DNA of 22,377 nt from Flavobacteriia bacterium (lineage in GTDB: Bacteria > Bacteroidota > Bacteroidia > Flavobacteriales_D > Crocinitomicaceae). A program made the translations under genes and the position numbers. Under the pieces are notes generated by a model, which was not told the origin of the DNA, made no database searches, and saw only the letters and a list, made by a program, of their open reading frames with translations. Location of the stretch: contig RFQF01000011.1 of NCBI GenBank assembly GCA_009925805.1, positions 1-22,377 on the forward strand, in the 5' to 3' direction. Positions 14,589 through 21,614 of this stretch are shown here, in pieces. Each line of letters starts with the position of its first letter. Positions within the stretch are counted from its first letter, which is position 1.

Positions 14589-14903
14589 ATGGCAAAAGAA
14601 TCAATGAAAGCGCGAGAGCGCAAACGTGAACGAATGGTAGCTCGATACGCGAAAAAGCGTAAAGAATTAACGCAAGTATTAAAGTCCACTTCCAGCGATG
14701 AGAACATCGTTAACCAAAAGTGGGATGCTATGATGGCCCTGCAAAAATTGCCGGCGAATTCTTCGAAAATTCGTTTGCATAACCGCTGTGGTTTGACCGG
14801 CAGACCAAGAGGTTACATGCGCCACTTTGGAATTTCGAGGGTTACGTTTCGTGAAATGGCACTTGCTGGAAAAATCCCAGGAGTAAAAAAGGCAAGTTGG
14901 TAA
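14589..14903 (+). CDS. rpsN: 30S ribosomal protein S14, long zinc-free form
   Basis: S14 (104 residues) lies in the small-subunit head next to S3 and S10. It starts MAKESMKARERKRERMVARY and ends with LTGRPRGYMRHFGISRVTFR and IPGVKKASW. Only one cysteine (NRC) is present, so this is the zinc-free form, not the CxxC form. From general knowledge most Bacteroidota S14 proteins are about 89 residues. This one has roughly 15 extra residues in the middle (around KSTSSDENIVNQKWDAMM), closer in plan to the 101-residue E. coli protein. The flanking sequence is ordinary, so the identity is secure. Confidence 0.96.
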   Translation: MAKESMKARERKRERMVARYAKKRKELTQVLKSTSSDENIVNQKWDAMMALQKLPANSSKIRLHNRCGLTGRPRGYMRHFGISRVTFREMALAGKIPGVKKASW

Positions 14904-14926
14904 TTAACGTATAGAATTAGGAAAAT

Positions 14927-15325
14927 ATGACAACAGATCCCATAGCAGATTTTTTAACCCGCATACGTAACGCAAGTTCCGTTGGGCTTAAAACCGTAGA
15001 AATCCCCGCCTCCAATACGAAGCGAGCGATGACACAAATTCTTTTTGATCAAGGGTATATCTTGAATTATAAAGTGGAAGAGGACAACAAACAAGGCATC
15101 ATTAAAATTGCCTTAAAATACAATTTGACTACACGAGTCCCTGCAATTACGAAACTTGAGCGCATTTCAAAACCGGGTTTAAGAAAATATGCCGGCAGCG
15201 ATGAATTGCCTCGCGTATTGAACGGATTAGGTATTGCTATCGTGTCTACCTCCCAGGGGGTAATTACCGATAAAGAAGCGCGAAAGTTGAATGTGGGTGG
15301 TGAAGTATTGTGTTACGTATATTAA
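14927..15325 (+). CDS. rpsH: 30S ribosomal protein S8
   Basis: S8 (132 residues) binds the central domain of 16S rRNA and in E. coli represses the spc operon. It starts MTTDPIADFLTRIRNAS. The C-terminal signature is GIAIVSTSQGVITDKEARK, ending NVGGEVLCYVY. Length is normal. The 23-bp gap before it shows no obvious S8-binding fold. Confidence 0.97.
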   Translation: MTTDPIADFLTRIRNASSVGLKTVEIPASNTKRAMTQILFDQGYILNYKVEEDNKQGIIKIALKYNLTTRVPAITKLERISKPGLRKYAGSDELPRVLNGLGIAIVSTSQGVITDKEARKLNVGGEVLCYVY

Positions 15326-15336
15326 ATTATTGAGCA

Positions 15337-15894
15337 ATGTCAAGAATTGGAAAAATGCCTATTACCATCCCCGCCGGAGTTGAATACAAACTCGAAGGGA
15401 ATCTGGTAACGGTGAAAGGTAAAAAAGGCGAATTGAAACAAGAGGTAGATTTATCCGGTGTTTCCTTGAATTTGGAAGGAAACATATTGACCATTACACG
15501 AGCTTCGAACGATCCAGACCACCGTTCCAAACACGGTCTTTATCGTGCCTTAATTCAAAACATGATCCTAGGCGTTTCGCAAGGATTTTCCAAAGAGATG
15601 GAAGTGGTGGGCGTAGGTTACCGTGCAAACGTAACAGGGCAAATGTTGGAATTAGCCCTCGGGTTTTCGCATCAAATTGTTTTCGAGATTCCAAAGGAAG
15701 TTCAATGCACCACCGTTACCGAAAAAGGTAAGGCTCCTGTGATTAAGCTAGAGTCGTACGATAAGCAGTTGTTAGGAGCTGTAGCTGCAAAAATTAGAAG
15801 CTTGAGAAAACCGGAACCTTATAAAGGAAAAGGAATCAAGTTCGTTGGTGAAATATTAAGAAGAAAAGCGGGTAAATCTGCTGGTAAGAAATAA
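15337..15894 (+). CDS. rplF: 50S ribosomal protein L6
   Basis: L6 (185 residues) lies near the factor-binding site by the sarcin-ricin loop. MSRIGKMPITIPAGVEY begins the first of two repeated domains. The second domain has GVSQGFSKEMEVVGVGYRAN and the signature LRKPEPYKGKGIKF. Length is slightly above E. coli L6 because of a basic tail (RRKAGKSAGKK). Confidence 0.97.
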   Translation: MSRIGKMPITIPAGVEYKLEGNLVTVKGKKGELKQEVDLSGVSLNLEGNILTITRASNDPDHRSKHGLYRALIQNMILGVSQGFSKEMEVVGVGYRANVTGQMLELALGFSHQIVFEIPKEVQCTTVTEKGKAPVIKLESYDKQLLGAVAAKIRSLRKPEPYKGKGIKFVGEILRRKAGKSAGKK

Positions 15895-15905
15895 AAGTTA
15901 AGGAA

Positions 15906-16259
15906 ATGGCATTAAAGAAAACATTGCGAAGAGCAAAAATTAAGCGAAGAATTCGAAAAAAAGTATTCGGTACAACCGCGGTACCAAGACTGTCGGTATT
16001 CCGAAGCAACAAACAAATTTACGCTCAAATTATTGATGATACCACAGGAAAAACCTTGGTTTCTGCAGGTTCGTTGAAAAACGACGAAGCACAAAATGTT
16101 CCGAAAAAAGAACAAGCCAATGTGGTAGGAAAAATGATTGCTGAAAACGCAACCAAAGCCGGGATTCAGCAAGTTGTCTTCGATCGAAACGGTTATTTGT
16201 ACCATGGCCGAGTTAAATCCTTAGCCGATGCCGCACGTGAAGCAGGTCTTAAATTCTAA
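15906..16259 (+). CDS. rplR: 50S ribosomal protein L18
   Basis: L18 (117 residues) carries 5S rRNA into the large subunit with L5. A basic N-terminus (ALKKTLRRAKIKRRIRKK) precedes PRLSVFRSNKQIYAQIIDD. The C-terminal signature is FDRNGYLYHGRVKSLADAAR. Position between rplF and rpsE is standard. Confidence 0.97.
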   Translation: MALKKTLRRAKIKRRIRKKVFGTTAVPRLSVFRSNKQIYAQIIDDTTGKTLVSAGSLKNDEAQNVPKKEQANVVGKMIAENATKAGIQQVVFDRNGYLYHGRVKSLADAAREAGLKF

Positions 16260-16273
16260 TACAATCCAAAAAC

Positions 16274-16777
16274 ATGAATAAAGTTAAAACGTCGGATATT
16301 GAACTTAAAGATAAACTCGTAGCGGTTAACCGGGTAACCAAGGTAACCAAAGGAGGACGGACCTTCAGTTTTTCAGCGATTGTTGTCGTTGGTGACGAGA
16401 ACGGTGTCGTAGGGCAAGGCCTTGGTAAAGCCAAAGAAGTTACTGAAGCTATTACGAAAGGAATCGATGATGCTAAAAAGAATTTGATTCGCGTGCCCAT
16501 TCGTAAAGGAACTGTGCCCCATACCCAAAAAGGAAAATACGGAGGTGCCGAGGTGTTATTGAAGCCAGCAACCGACGGTACAGGGGTAATTGCGGGAGGC
16601 GCGATGCGTGCGGTGCTCGAGAGCGTAGGGATACACAACGTTCTTGCAAAATCTCAAGGGTCTTCAAATCCACACAACGTAGTGAAAGCCACTATGGACG
16701 CTTTGTCAAAGATGCGTGATGCCTCTGCGGTAGCTCGTCAACGGGGAATTGATTTGGAAAAAGTATTTAACGGATAA
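16274..16777 (+). CDS. rpsE: 30S ribosomal protein S5
   Basis: S5 (167 residues) acts at the mRNA entry channel with S3 and S4 and affects fidelity. The N-terminal double-stranded-RNA-binding domain contains KLVAVNRVTKVTKGGRTFSF and the signature VVGDENGVVGQGLGKAKEV. The C-terminal domain contains GGAMRAVLESVGIHNVLAKS. The loop linked to spectinomycin binding looks unaltered by eye. Confidence 0.97.
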   Translation: MNKVKTSDIELKDKLVAVNRVTKVTKGGRTFSFSAIVVVGDENGVVGQGLGKAKEVTEAITKGIDDAKKNLIRVPIRKGTVPHTQKGKYGGAEVLLKPATDGTGVIAGGAMRAVLESVGIHNVLAKSQGSSNPHNVVKATMDALSKMRDASAVARQRGIDLEKVFNG

Positions 16778-16786
16778 TATCAAGCG

Positions 16787-16963
16787 ATGAGTACCATAAA
16801 AATAAAACAAGTTAAAAGTGCGATCAAACGCCCTGCAGACCAAAAAGCTACCATCAAAGCACTAGGCTTCAGAAAATTGAATCACGTTTTGGAAAAGGAA
16901 AATACACCTCAAATTCAAGGCATGATTGATAAAGTAAAACACTTAGTTCAAATTATTGACTAA
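16787..16963 (+). CDS. rpmD: 50S ribosomal protein L30
   Basis: This 58-residue gene sits in the 203-bp gap between rpsE and rplO. It starts MSTIKIKQVKSAIKRPADQK, continues with ALGFRKLNHVLEKENTPQIQ and ends in HLVQIID. The pattern of a short beta strand, a basic helix and the GFRKLNH turn is typical of bacterial L30, and the position is the standard one. It starts 9 bp after rpsE and ends 17 bp before rplO. Confidence 0.94.
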   Translation: MSTIKIKQVKSAIKRPADQKATIKALGFRKLNHVLEKENTPQIQGMIDKVKHLVQIID

Positions 16964-16980
16964 TTCATAACACAAGGAAA

Positions 16981-17427
16981 ATGAGTTTAGATAAATTAAC
17001 ACCGGCGAAAGGCTCGGTTCATAGCGAGAAAAGAATCGGACGAGGTCACGGTTCCGGTGGAGGAGGAACAGCCACGCGCGGTCACAAAGGAGCTAAATCA
17101 CGCTCTGGATATTCCAAAAAAATTGGTTTCGAAGGGGGGCAAATGCCACTACAACGTCGGGTACCTAAGTTTGGTTTTAAGAATATTAACCGCGTGGAAT
17201 ATAAAGCAATCAACTTGGATTCGCTACAAATGTTAGCGGAAACCAAAGGGATATCTGAGTTTAACCTCGATACCTTTTTGGCGAATGGTCTTATTTCAGG
17301 GTCTAAATTGGTTAAAATCTTAGGAAGAGGCGAACTTAAGGCTTCTATAAAGGTAGAGGCACATCATTTTTCTGCGAAAGCGGTGAGCGCCATAGAAGCA
17401 GCTGGAGGTTCAATCGCAAAATTATAA
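16981..17427 (+). CDS. rplO: 50S ribosomal protein L15
   Basis: L15 (148 residues) is a late assembly protein at the base of the central protuberance. The glycine- and arginine-rich N-terminal extension (GRGHGSGGGGTATRGHKGAK) and the motif FEGGQMPLQRRVPKFGFKN are diagnostic. The C-terminal signature region (SIKVEAHHFSAKAVSAIEAAG) is complete. It is 4 bp before secY, so the two are probably coupled. Confidence 0.97.
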   Translation: MSLDKLTPAKGSVHSEKRIGRGHGSGGGGTATRGHKGAKSRSGYSKKIGFEGGQMPLQRRVPKFGFKNINRVEYKAINLDSLQMLAETKGISEFNLDTFLANGLISGSKLVKILGRGELKASIKVEAHHFSAKAVSAIEAAGGSIAKL

Positions 17428-17431
17428 TAGA

Positions 17432-18790
17432 ATGAAACGACTCATAACCAATCTTAAAAACATTTGGAGCGTTGAAGAACTTCGGCAACGAATTCTCTTG
17501 ACCTTAGGGTTGGTACTAGCTTACCGTATCGGTTCTTTTGTTATTCTTCCAGGAGTGAATTATGCTGCGCTCGAAGGTGCAGCGGCTGGAAGTTCGGATG
17601 CGCAGAAAGGAATCGAGAACCTACTGTCGTTGTTTTCTGGGGGTGGATTCACCAATGCTTCCGTTATGGCCTTGGGAATTATGCCTTACATTTCTGCTTC
17701 CATCATTATGCAACTTTTGGGCATGGCTGTTCCCGCAGTACAAAAACTACAAAATGAAGGAGAGTCCGGCCGAAAAATAATTAACAACTACACACGCATT
17801 CTTACCATAGTGATTTGTGCGCTGCAAGCACCTTCTTACTTAAAGATGTACGTAGAACAAAAAGGAGCTTTGCCCGATGATCCAAGCATGTTTTGGTGGA
17901 TTCAGACCATATTGATTTTGGTTTCCGGATCGATGTTCGCTGTTTGGTTGGGAGAAAGAATTACCGAAAAAGGGATTGGAAACGGTATTTCCTTATTAAT
18001 TGCTGTTGGGATTTTGTCCCGCTTGCCCGGCGCATTTGTTGCCGAAATTGGTAAATCTTTCGAGGCTGGAAACCTGATTAAATTGGTCCTTGAATTGATT
18101 ATTTTCACCTTGATTATTCTGAGCGTTATTTTGATCGTTCAAGGTGTACGAAGGATCCCTTTGAATACGGCAAAAAGTGTGGTGGGTAATCGATCCGTTG
18201 TTCCGCAACAAACCCGAAATTATTTACCCCTTAAAGTAAATGCCAGCGGGGTTATGCCCATCATCTTTGCGCAAGCCATTCTCACAATTCCAATGACCAT
18301 TTTTTTAAGTGCTACCAATCCCAAGAACCAAGGAGGACTGATTCAACGGATTTTGAGCGATCCCTACGGACTTTGGTATAACATTATTCTAGTAGTTATG
18401 ATCGTTGTGTTTACCTATTTCTATACGGCCATCATGATTAATCCACGTAAAATATCGGAGGATTTAAAAAAGAGTGGAGGCTTCATTCCTGGAGTGAAAC
18501 CGGGAGAGGATACGGCAAGCTACATCGATAACTTGGTGACACGAATTACTTTTCCAGGGTCCTTGTTTTTAGCTGCGATTGCCATCATTCCTTCCCTTGC
18601 AAAAATTGCTGGGGTAAACGATTCTTTTGCGATGTTCTTTGGAGGAACCTCGTTGCTGATTATGGTAGGTGTGGTATTAGACACCGTGCAGCAAATCGAA
18701 ACGTATTTATTGAACCGACAAATGGACGGTCTCATGGAAGGAACACGGGTGCGCGGTCGTAGAGGAGCTAACGAACTTTCTGGATTTTAA
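17432..18790 (+). CDS. secY: preprotein translocase channel subunit SecY
   Basis: SecY (452 residues) is the inner-membrane pore of the Sec translocon, needed to export the signal-peptide proteins encoded at the left of this window. The sequence has the family's ten hydrophobic segments. SecY signature 1 is visible as GIMPYISASIIMQLL. The second signature region contains NYLPLKVNASGVMPIIFAQA. The conserved arginine-containing C-terminal cytosolic tail ends RGRRGANELSGF. Length is typical. It begins 4 bp after rplO and infA follows after 2 bp. Confidence 0.97.
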   Translation: MKRLITNLKNIWSVEELRQRILLTLGLVLAYRIGSFVILPGVNYAALEGAAAGSSDAQKGIENLLSLFSGGGFTNASVMALGIMPYISASIIMQLLGMAVPAVQKLQNEGESGRKIINNYTRILTIVICALQAPSYLKMYVEQKGALPDDPSMFWWIQTILILVSGSMFAVWLGERITEKGIGNGISLLIAVGILSRLPGAFVAEIGKSFEAGNLIKLVLELIIFTLIILSVILIVQGVRRIPLNTAKSVVGNRSVVPQQTRNYLPLKVNASGVMPIIFAQAILTIPMTIFLSATNPKNQGGLIQRILSDPYGLWYNIILVVMIVVFTYFYTAIMINPRKISEDLKKSGGFIPGVKPGEDTASYIDNLVTRITFPGSLFLAAIAIIPSLAKIAGVNDSFAMFFGGTSLLIMVGVVLDTVQQIETYLLNRQMDGLMEGTRVRGRRGANELSGF

Positions 18791-18792
18791 GC

Positions 18793-19011
18793 ATGGCAAA
18801 GCAAACATCCATAGAGCAAGACGGAACTATTTTGGAAGCGCTTCCGAACGCTATGTTTCGTGTGGAGTTGCAAAACGGGCACGTAATTACAGCCCACATT
18901 TCTGGAAAAATGCGCATGTTTTACATCCGTATTTTACCGGGAGATAAAGTAAAGGTGGAAATGTCACCGTATGATTTAACCAAAGGACGAATTTCGTTCC
19001 GATACAAGTAA
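18793..19011 (+). CDS. infA: translation initiation factor IF-1
   Basis: IF-1 (72 residues, the standard length) is an S1/OB-fold protein that occupies the A-site during initiation. It reads MAKQTSIEQDGTILEALPNA, then HVITAHISGKMRMFYIRILP and the terminal DLTKGRISFRYK. The gene lies between secY and rpmJ, as in many bacteria outside the enterobacteria, and starts 2 bp after secY. Confidence 0.97.
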   Translation: MAKQTSIEQDGTILEALPNAMFRVELQNGHVITAHISGKMRMFYIRILPGDKVKVEMSPYDLTKGRISFRYK

Positions 19012-19022
19012 ATATAGAAAAA

Positions 19023-19139
19023 ATGAAAGTAAGAGCATCCGTTAAAAAACGAACCGAAGATTGCAAAATCGTAAAACGAAAAGGAAAGGTTTATGTAATC
19101 AACAAGAAGAATCCTAAACTAAAACAACGACAAGGTTAA
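19023..19139 (+). CDS. rpmJ: 50S ribosomal protein L36, zinc-free form
   Basis: This 38-residue protein lies in the gap between infA and rpsM. It starts MKVRASVKKRTEDCKIVKRK and ends VINKKNPKLKQRQG, the normal L36 frame. Of the family's zinc ligands only Cys14 remains; the positions usually held by Cys11 and Cys27 are Thr11 and Asn27. It is therefore the non-zinc type common in this phylum. Spacing is 11 bp after infA and 10 bp before rpsM. Confidence 0.96.
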   Translation: MKVRASVKKRTEDCKIVKRKGKVYVINKKNPKLKQRQG

Positions 19140-19149
19140 ACAATAGAAT

Positions 19150-19524
19150 ATGGCACGTATTGCAGGTATCGATTTACCCAAAAACAAACGAGGAGTCATT
19201 GGATTAACGTACATCTACGGAATTGGTCGTAGTACTTCCAAAAAAATCCTCACTTCTAATGGAATTGATGAAAATGTGAAAGTTTCTGATTGGAACGACG
19301 ATCAACTTTCCGCCATTCGGAATTCTATCAATGAAATTAAGACCGAAGGTCAGCTTCGTTCAGAAATTCAGCTAAACATCAAGCGTTTGATGGATATCGG
19401 TTGCTACCGTGGCATTCGTCACAGAGCAGGACTTCCACTTCGTGGCCAGCATACCAAGAATAATTCAAGAACGCGCAAAGGGAAAAGAAAAACAGTTGCC
19501 AATAAGAAAAAGGTAACTAAATAA
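19150..19524 (+). CDS. rpsM: 30S ribosomal protein S13
   Basis: S13 (124 residues) is at the top of the small-subunit head and contacts P-site tRNA and the L5 bridge. It starts MARIAGIDLPKNKRGVIGLT. The helix-two-turn-helix region contains YIYGIGRSTSKKIL. The signature RHRAGLPLRGQHTKNNSRTR is followed by a lysine-rich tail. It opens the alpha-type gene set. Confidence 0.97.
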   Translation: MARIAGIDLPKNKRGVIGLTYIYGIGRSTSKKILTSNGIDENVKVSDWNDDQLSAIRNSINEIKTEGQLRSEIQLNIKRLMDIGCYRGIRHRAGLPLRGQHTKNNSRTRKGKRKTVANKKKVTK

Positions 19525-19535
19525 TAACTAAGGAT

Positions 19536-19922
19536 ATGGCAAAAGCAAATCAAAAGAAAAAGAAGAATGTAAAAGTGGAAGCTGCGGGTGAGGCGCATAT
19601 TCAAGCAACTTTTAACAATTTGATTATTTCATTAACCAACAACGCAGGACAGGTAATCTCGTGGTCTTCCGCAGGAAAAATGGGGTTCAAAGGATCAAAG
19701 AAAAACACTCCGTATGCAGCCCAATTGGCCGCTGAAGATGCTGCCAAAGAAGCCCATGACTTTGGACTGCGCCGTGTTCGAGTTTACGTTAAAGGCCCAG
19801 GGGCAGGAAGAGAATCCGCGATTCGTTCCTTGCACAATGCAGGGATTGAAGTAACCGAAATCGTCGACGTTACGCCGCTGCCTCACAACGGATGCCGTCC
19901 ACCCAAACGAAGAAGAGTATAA
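19536..19922 (+). CDS. rpsK: 30S ribosomal protein S11
   Basis: S11 (128 residues) lies on the platform near the E-site and interacts with S7 and S18. The core reads AHIQATFNNLIISLTNNAGQ. The signature region is KGPGAGRESAIRSLHNAGIE, ending HNGCRPPKRRRV. It starts 11 bp after rpsM. The downstream gap of 56 bp is the largest inside the cluster. Confidence 0.97.
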   Translation: MAKANQKKKKNVKVEAAGEAHIQATFNNLIISLTNNAGQVISWSSAGKMGFKGSKKNTPYAAQLAAEDAAKEAHDFGLRRVRVYVKGPGAGRESAIRSLHNAGIEVTEIVDVTPLPHNGCRPPKRRRV

Positions 19923-19935
19923 TAGTTAATAACCC

Positions 19936-19964
19936 GTCATCGAAGGAATGCCTTAATTCATGAC
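19936..19964 (+). promoter_or_regulatory. imperfect hairpin in the rpsK-rpsD spacer
   Basis: GTCAT (19936-19940) pairs with ATGAC (19960-19964), and inside it AAGG (19943-19946) pairs with CCTT (19951-19954) around an AATG loop. The two stems are separated by an uneven internal loop. It ends 14 bp before the rpsD start. It could be an autoregulatory site for S4, or a processing site; neither is proven. There is no U-tract for a terminator. Confidence 0.3.
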
Positions 19965-19978
19965 TTAATTTAAATAGA

Positions 19979-20587
19979 ATGGCAAGATACAGAGGACCAA
20001 AAACAAAAATCGCTCGACGCTTTCGAGAGGCCATTTTCGGGCCGGACAAAGCCTTAGAACGAAGAAATTATGGGCCCGGTCAGCATGGACCGGCCAAGCG
20101 TAGAGGAGGAAAACAATCTGAATACGCGATTCAGTTAGGGGAAAAGCAAAAAGCGAAGTATACCTACGGAATCCTTGAGCGTCAATTCGCTAACATGTTC
20201 GAGAAAGCTTCGCGGATGAAAGGAATTACCGGGGAAAATCTCCTTCAATTGTGTGAAACACGCCTCGATAATACCGTATTCCGTCTAGGAATCGCCCCTT
20301 CCCGACGTGCGGCTCGTCAGTTGGTTACCCACCGGCATATTGTGGTGAACGGGGATGTAGTGAATATTCCATCCTACCAGCTTCGTCCCGGAGATACCGT
20401 TGGGGTTCGAGAAAAATCGAAATCCCTCGAAACGATTGTAATGTCGCTTAATGCTTCGCCAAACCGCTTTGAATGGTTGGATTGGGACAACGCTTCATTT
20501 TCCGGTAAATTGATCAACTTGCCTGCTCGCGTTTTGATTCCTGAGAATATTAAAGAGCAGCTGATCGTCGAATTGTATTCTAAATAA
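19979..20587 (+). CDS. rpsD: 30S ribosomal protein S4
   Basis: S4 (202 residues) nucleates assembly of the 16S 5' domain and in E. coli represses the alpha operon. It starts MARYRGPKTKIARRFREAIF. It lacks the N-terminal cysteines of the zinc form. The S4 RNA-binding domain (about 92-155) contains RLDNTVFRLGIAPSRRAARQ and VTHRHIVVNGDVVNIPSYQL. Length is normal. The 56-bp upstream spacer holds a possible hairpin. Confidence 0.97.
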   Translation: MARYRGPKTKIARRFREAIFGPDKALERRNYGPGQHGPAKRRGGKQSEYAIQLGEKQKAKYTYGILERQFANMFEKASRMKGITGENLLQLCETRLDNTVFRLGIAPSRRAARQLVTHRHIVVNGDVVNIPSYQLRPGDTVGVREKSKSLETIVMSLNASPNRFEWLDWDNASFSGKLINLPARVLIPENIKEQLIVELYSK

Positions 20588-20602
20588 TTTTAACTAACAC
20601 TA

Positions 20603-21595
20603 ATGGCTATATTAAATTTTCAAAGACCTGATAAAGTAGTTATGCTTCGTTCCGATGCATTTAACGGTGAGTTTGAATTTCGTCCTTTGGAACCGGGTTA
20701 TGGAATTACCATCGGGAATTCCTTGCGCAGAATTTTACTTTCTTCCTTGGAAGGATATGCAATTGCTTCAATTCGAATCGAAGGGGTAGATCATGAATTT
20801 AGCGCCATAAAAGGCGTAGTGGAAGATGTTACCGAAATCATTCTAAACTTGAAACAAGTACGGTTCAAGCAGCAAATTGATTCCGTGGAGAACGAACGTG
20901 TATTTTTGTCGGTGCAAGGGCAAACTACCCTTACCGCCGGGGATATCGGTAAGTTTACCAACGGTTTTCAAGTATTGAACCCGGATTTGGTGATCTGTAA
21001 CATGGATTCTTCCGTAAAGTTTGAAATGGAGCTAAACATCATCAAAGGAAGAGGTTATTATCCCTCCGAAGAGAACAAAACAGAAGAAGCTCCCTTTGGA
21101 ACGATCTTTATTGATTCAATCTTTACCCCAATTAAAAATGTTCAATACACCGTGGAGAATTATCGGGTAGAACAAAAAACCGATTACGAAAAATTAATCT
21201 TGAACATAACGACCGATGGTTCTGTACATCCTAAAGAGGCGTTGAAAGAATCTGCCAAAATCCTTATCCAGCATTTTGTGTTGTTCTCCGATGATCGCAT
21301 GACCTTGGATACCGAAGTAAAACAAGAAGTCGAAGAATTTGATGAAACTTCTTTACACATGCGTCAATTGCTGAAAACCAAATTAGTGGATATGGACCTT
21401 TCGGTGCGTGCCTTGAATTGTTTGAAAGCAGCGGAAGTTGAAACGTTGGGAGAGTTGGTTTCTTTCTCAAAATCGGATCTCCTTAAATTCAGGAATTTCG
21501 GTAGAAAATCCTTAACAGAACTCGAAGATCTCGTGGATAACAAGAACCTGACCTTTGGGATGAATGTGGCAAAGTATAAATTAGACAAAGACTAG
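20603..21595 (+). CDS. rpoA: DNA-directed RNA polymerase subunit alpha
   Basis: Alpha (330 residues) dimerises to seed RNA polymerase assembly and contacts promoter DNA and activators. The N-terminal domain (1 to about 235) includes GYGITIGNSLRRILLSSLEG and the strand region with IKGRGYYPSEENKTEEAP. A linker rich in acidic residues leads to the C-terminal domain (about 255-325). That domain contains SVRALNCLKAAEVETLGEL, whose Arg269 corresponds to the DNA-binding Arg265 of E. coli, and FRNFGRKSLTELEDL. All parts are intact. Position between rpsD and rplQ is universal. Confidence 0.98.
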   Translation: MAILNFQRPDKVVMLRSDAFNGEFEFRPLEPGYGITIGNSLRRILLSSLEGYAIASIRIEGVDHEFSAIKGVVEDVTEIILNLKQVRFKQQIDSVENERVFLSVQGQTTLTAGDIGKFTNGFQVLNPDLVICNMDSSVKFEMELNIIKGRGYYPSEENKTEEAPFGTIFIDSIFTPIKNVQYTVENYRVEQKTDYEKLILNITTDGSVHPKEALKESAKILIQHFVLFSDDRMTLDTEVKQEVEEFDETSLHMRQLLKTKLVDMDLSVRALNCLKAAEVETLGELVSFSKSDLLKFRNFGRKSLTELEDLVDNKNLTFGMNVAKYKLDKD

Positions 21596-21614
21596 TCGAA
21601 TAAAGACTTAAGAA

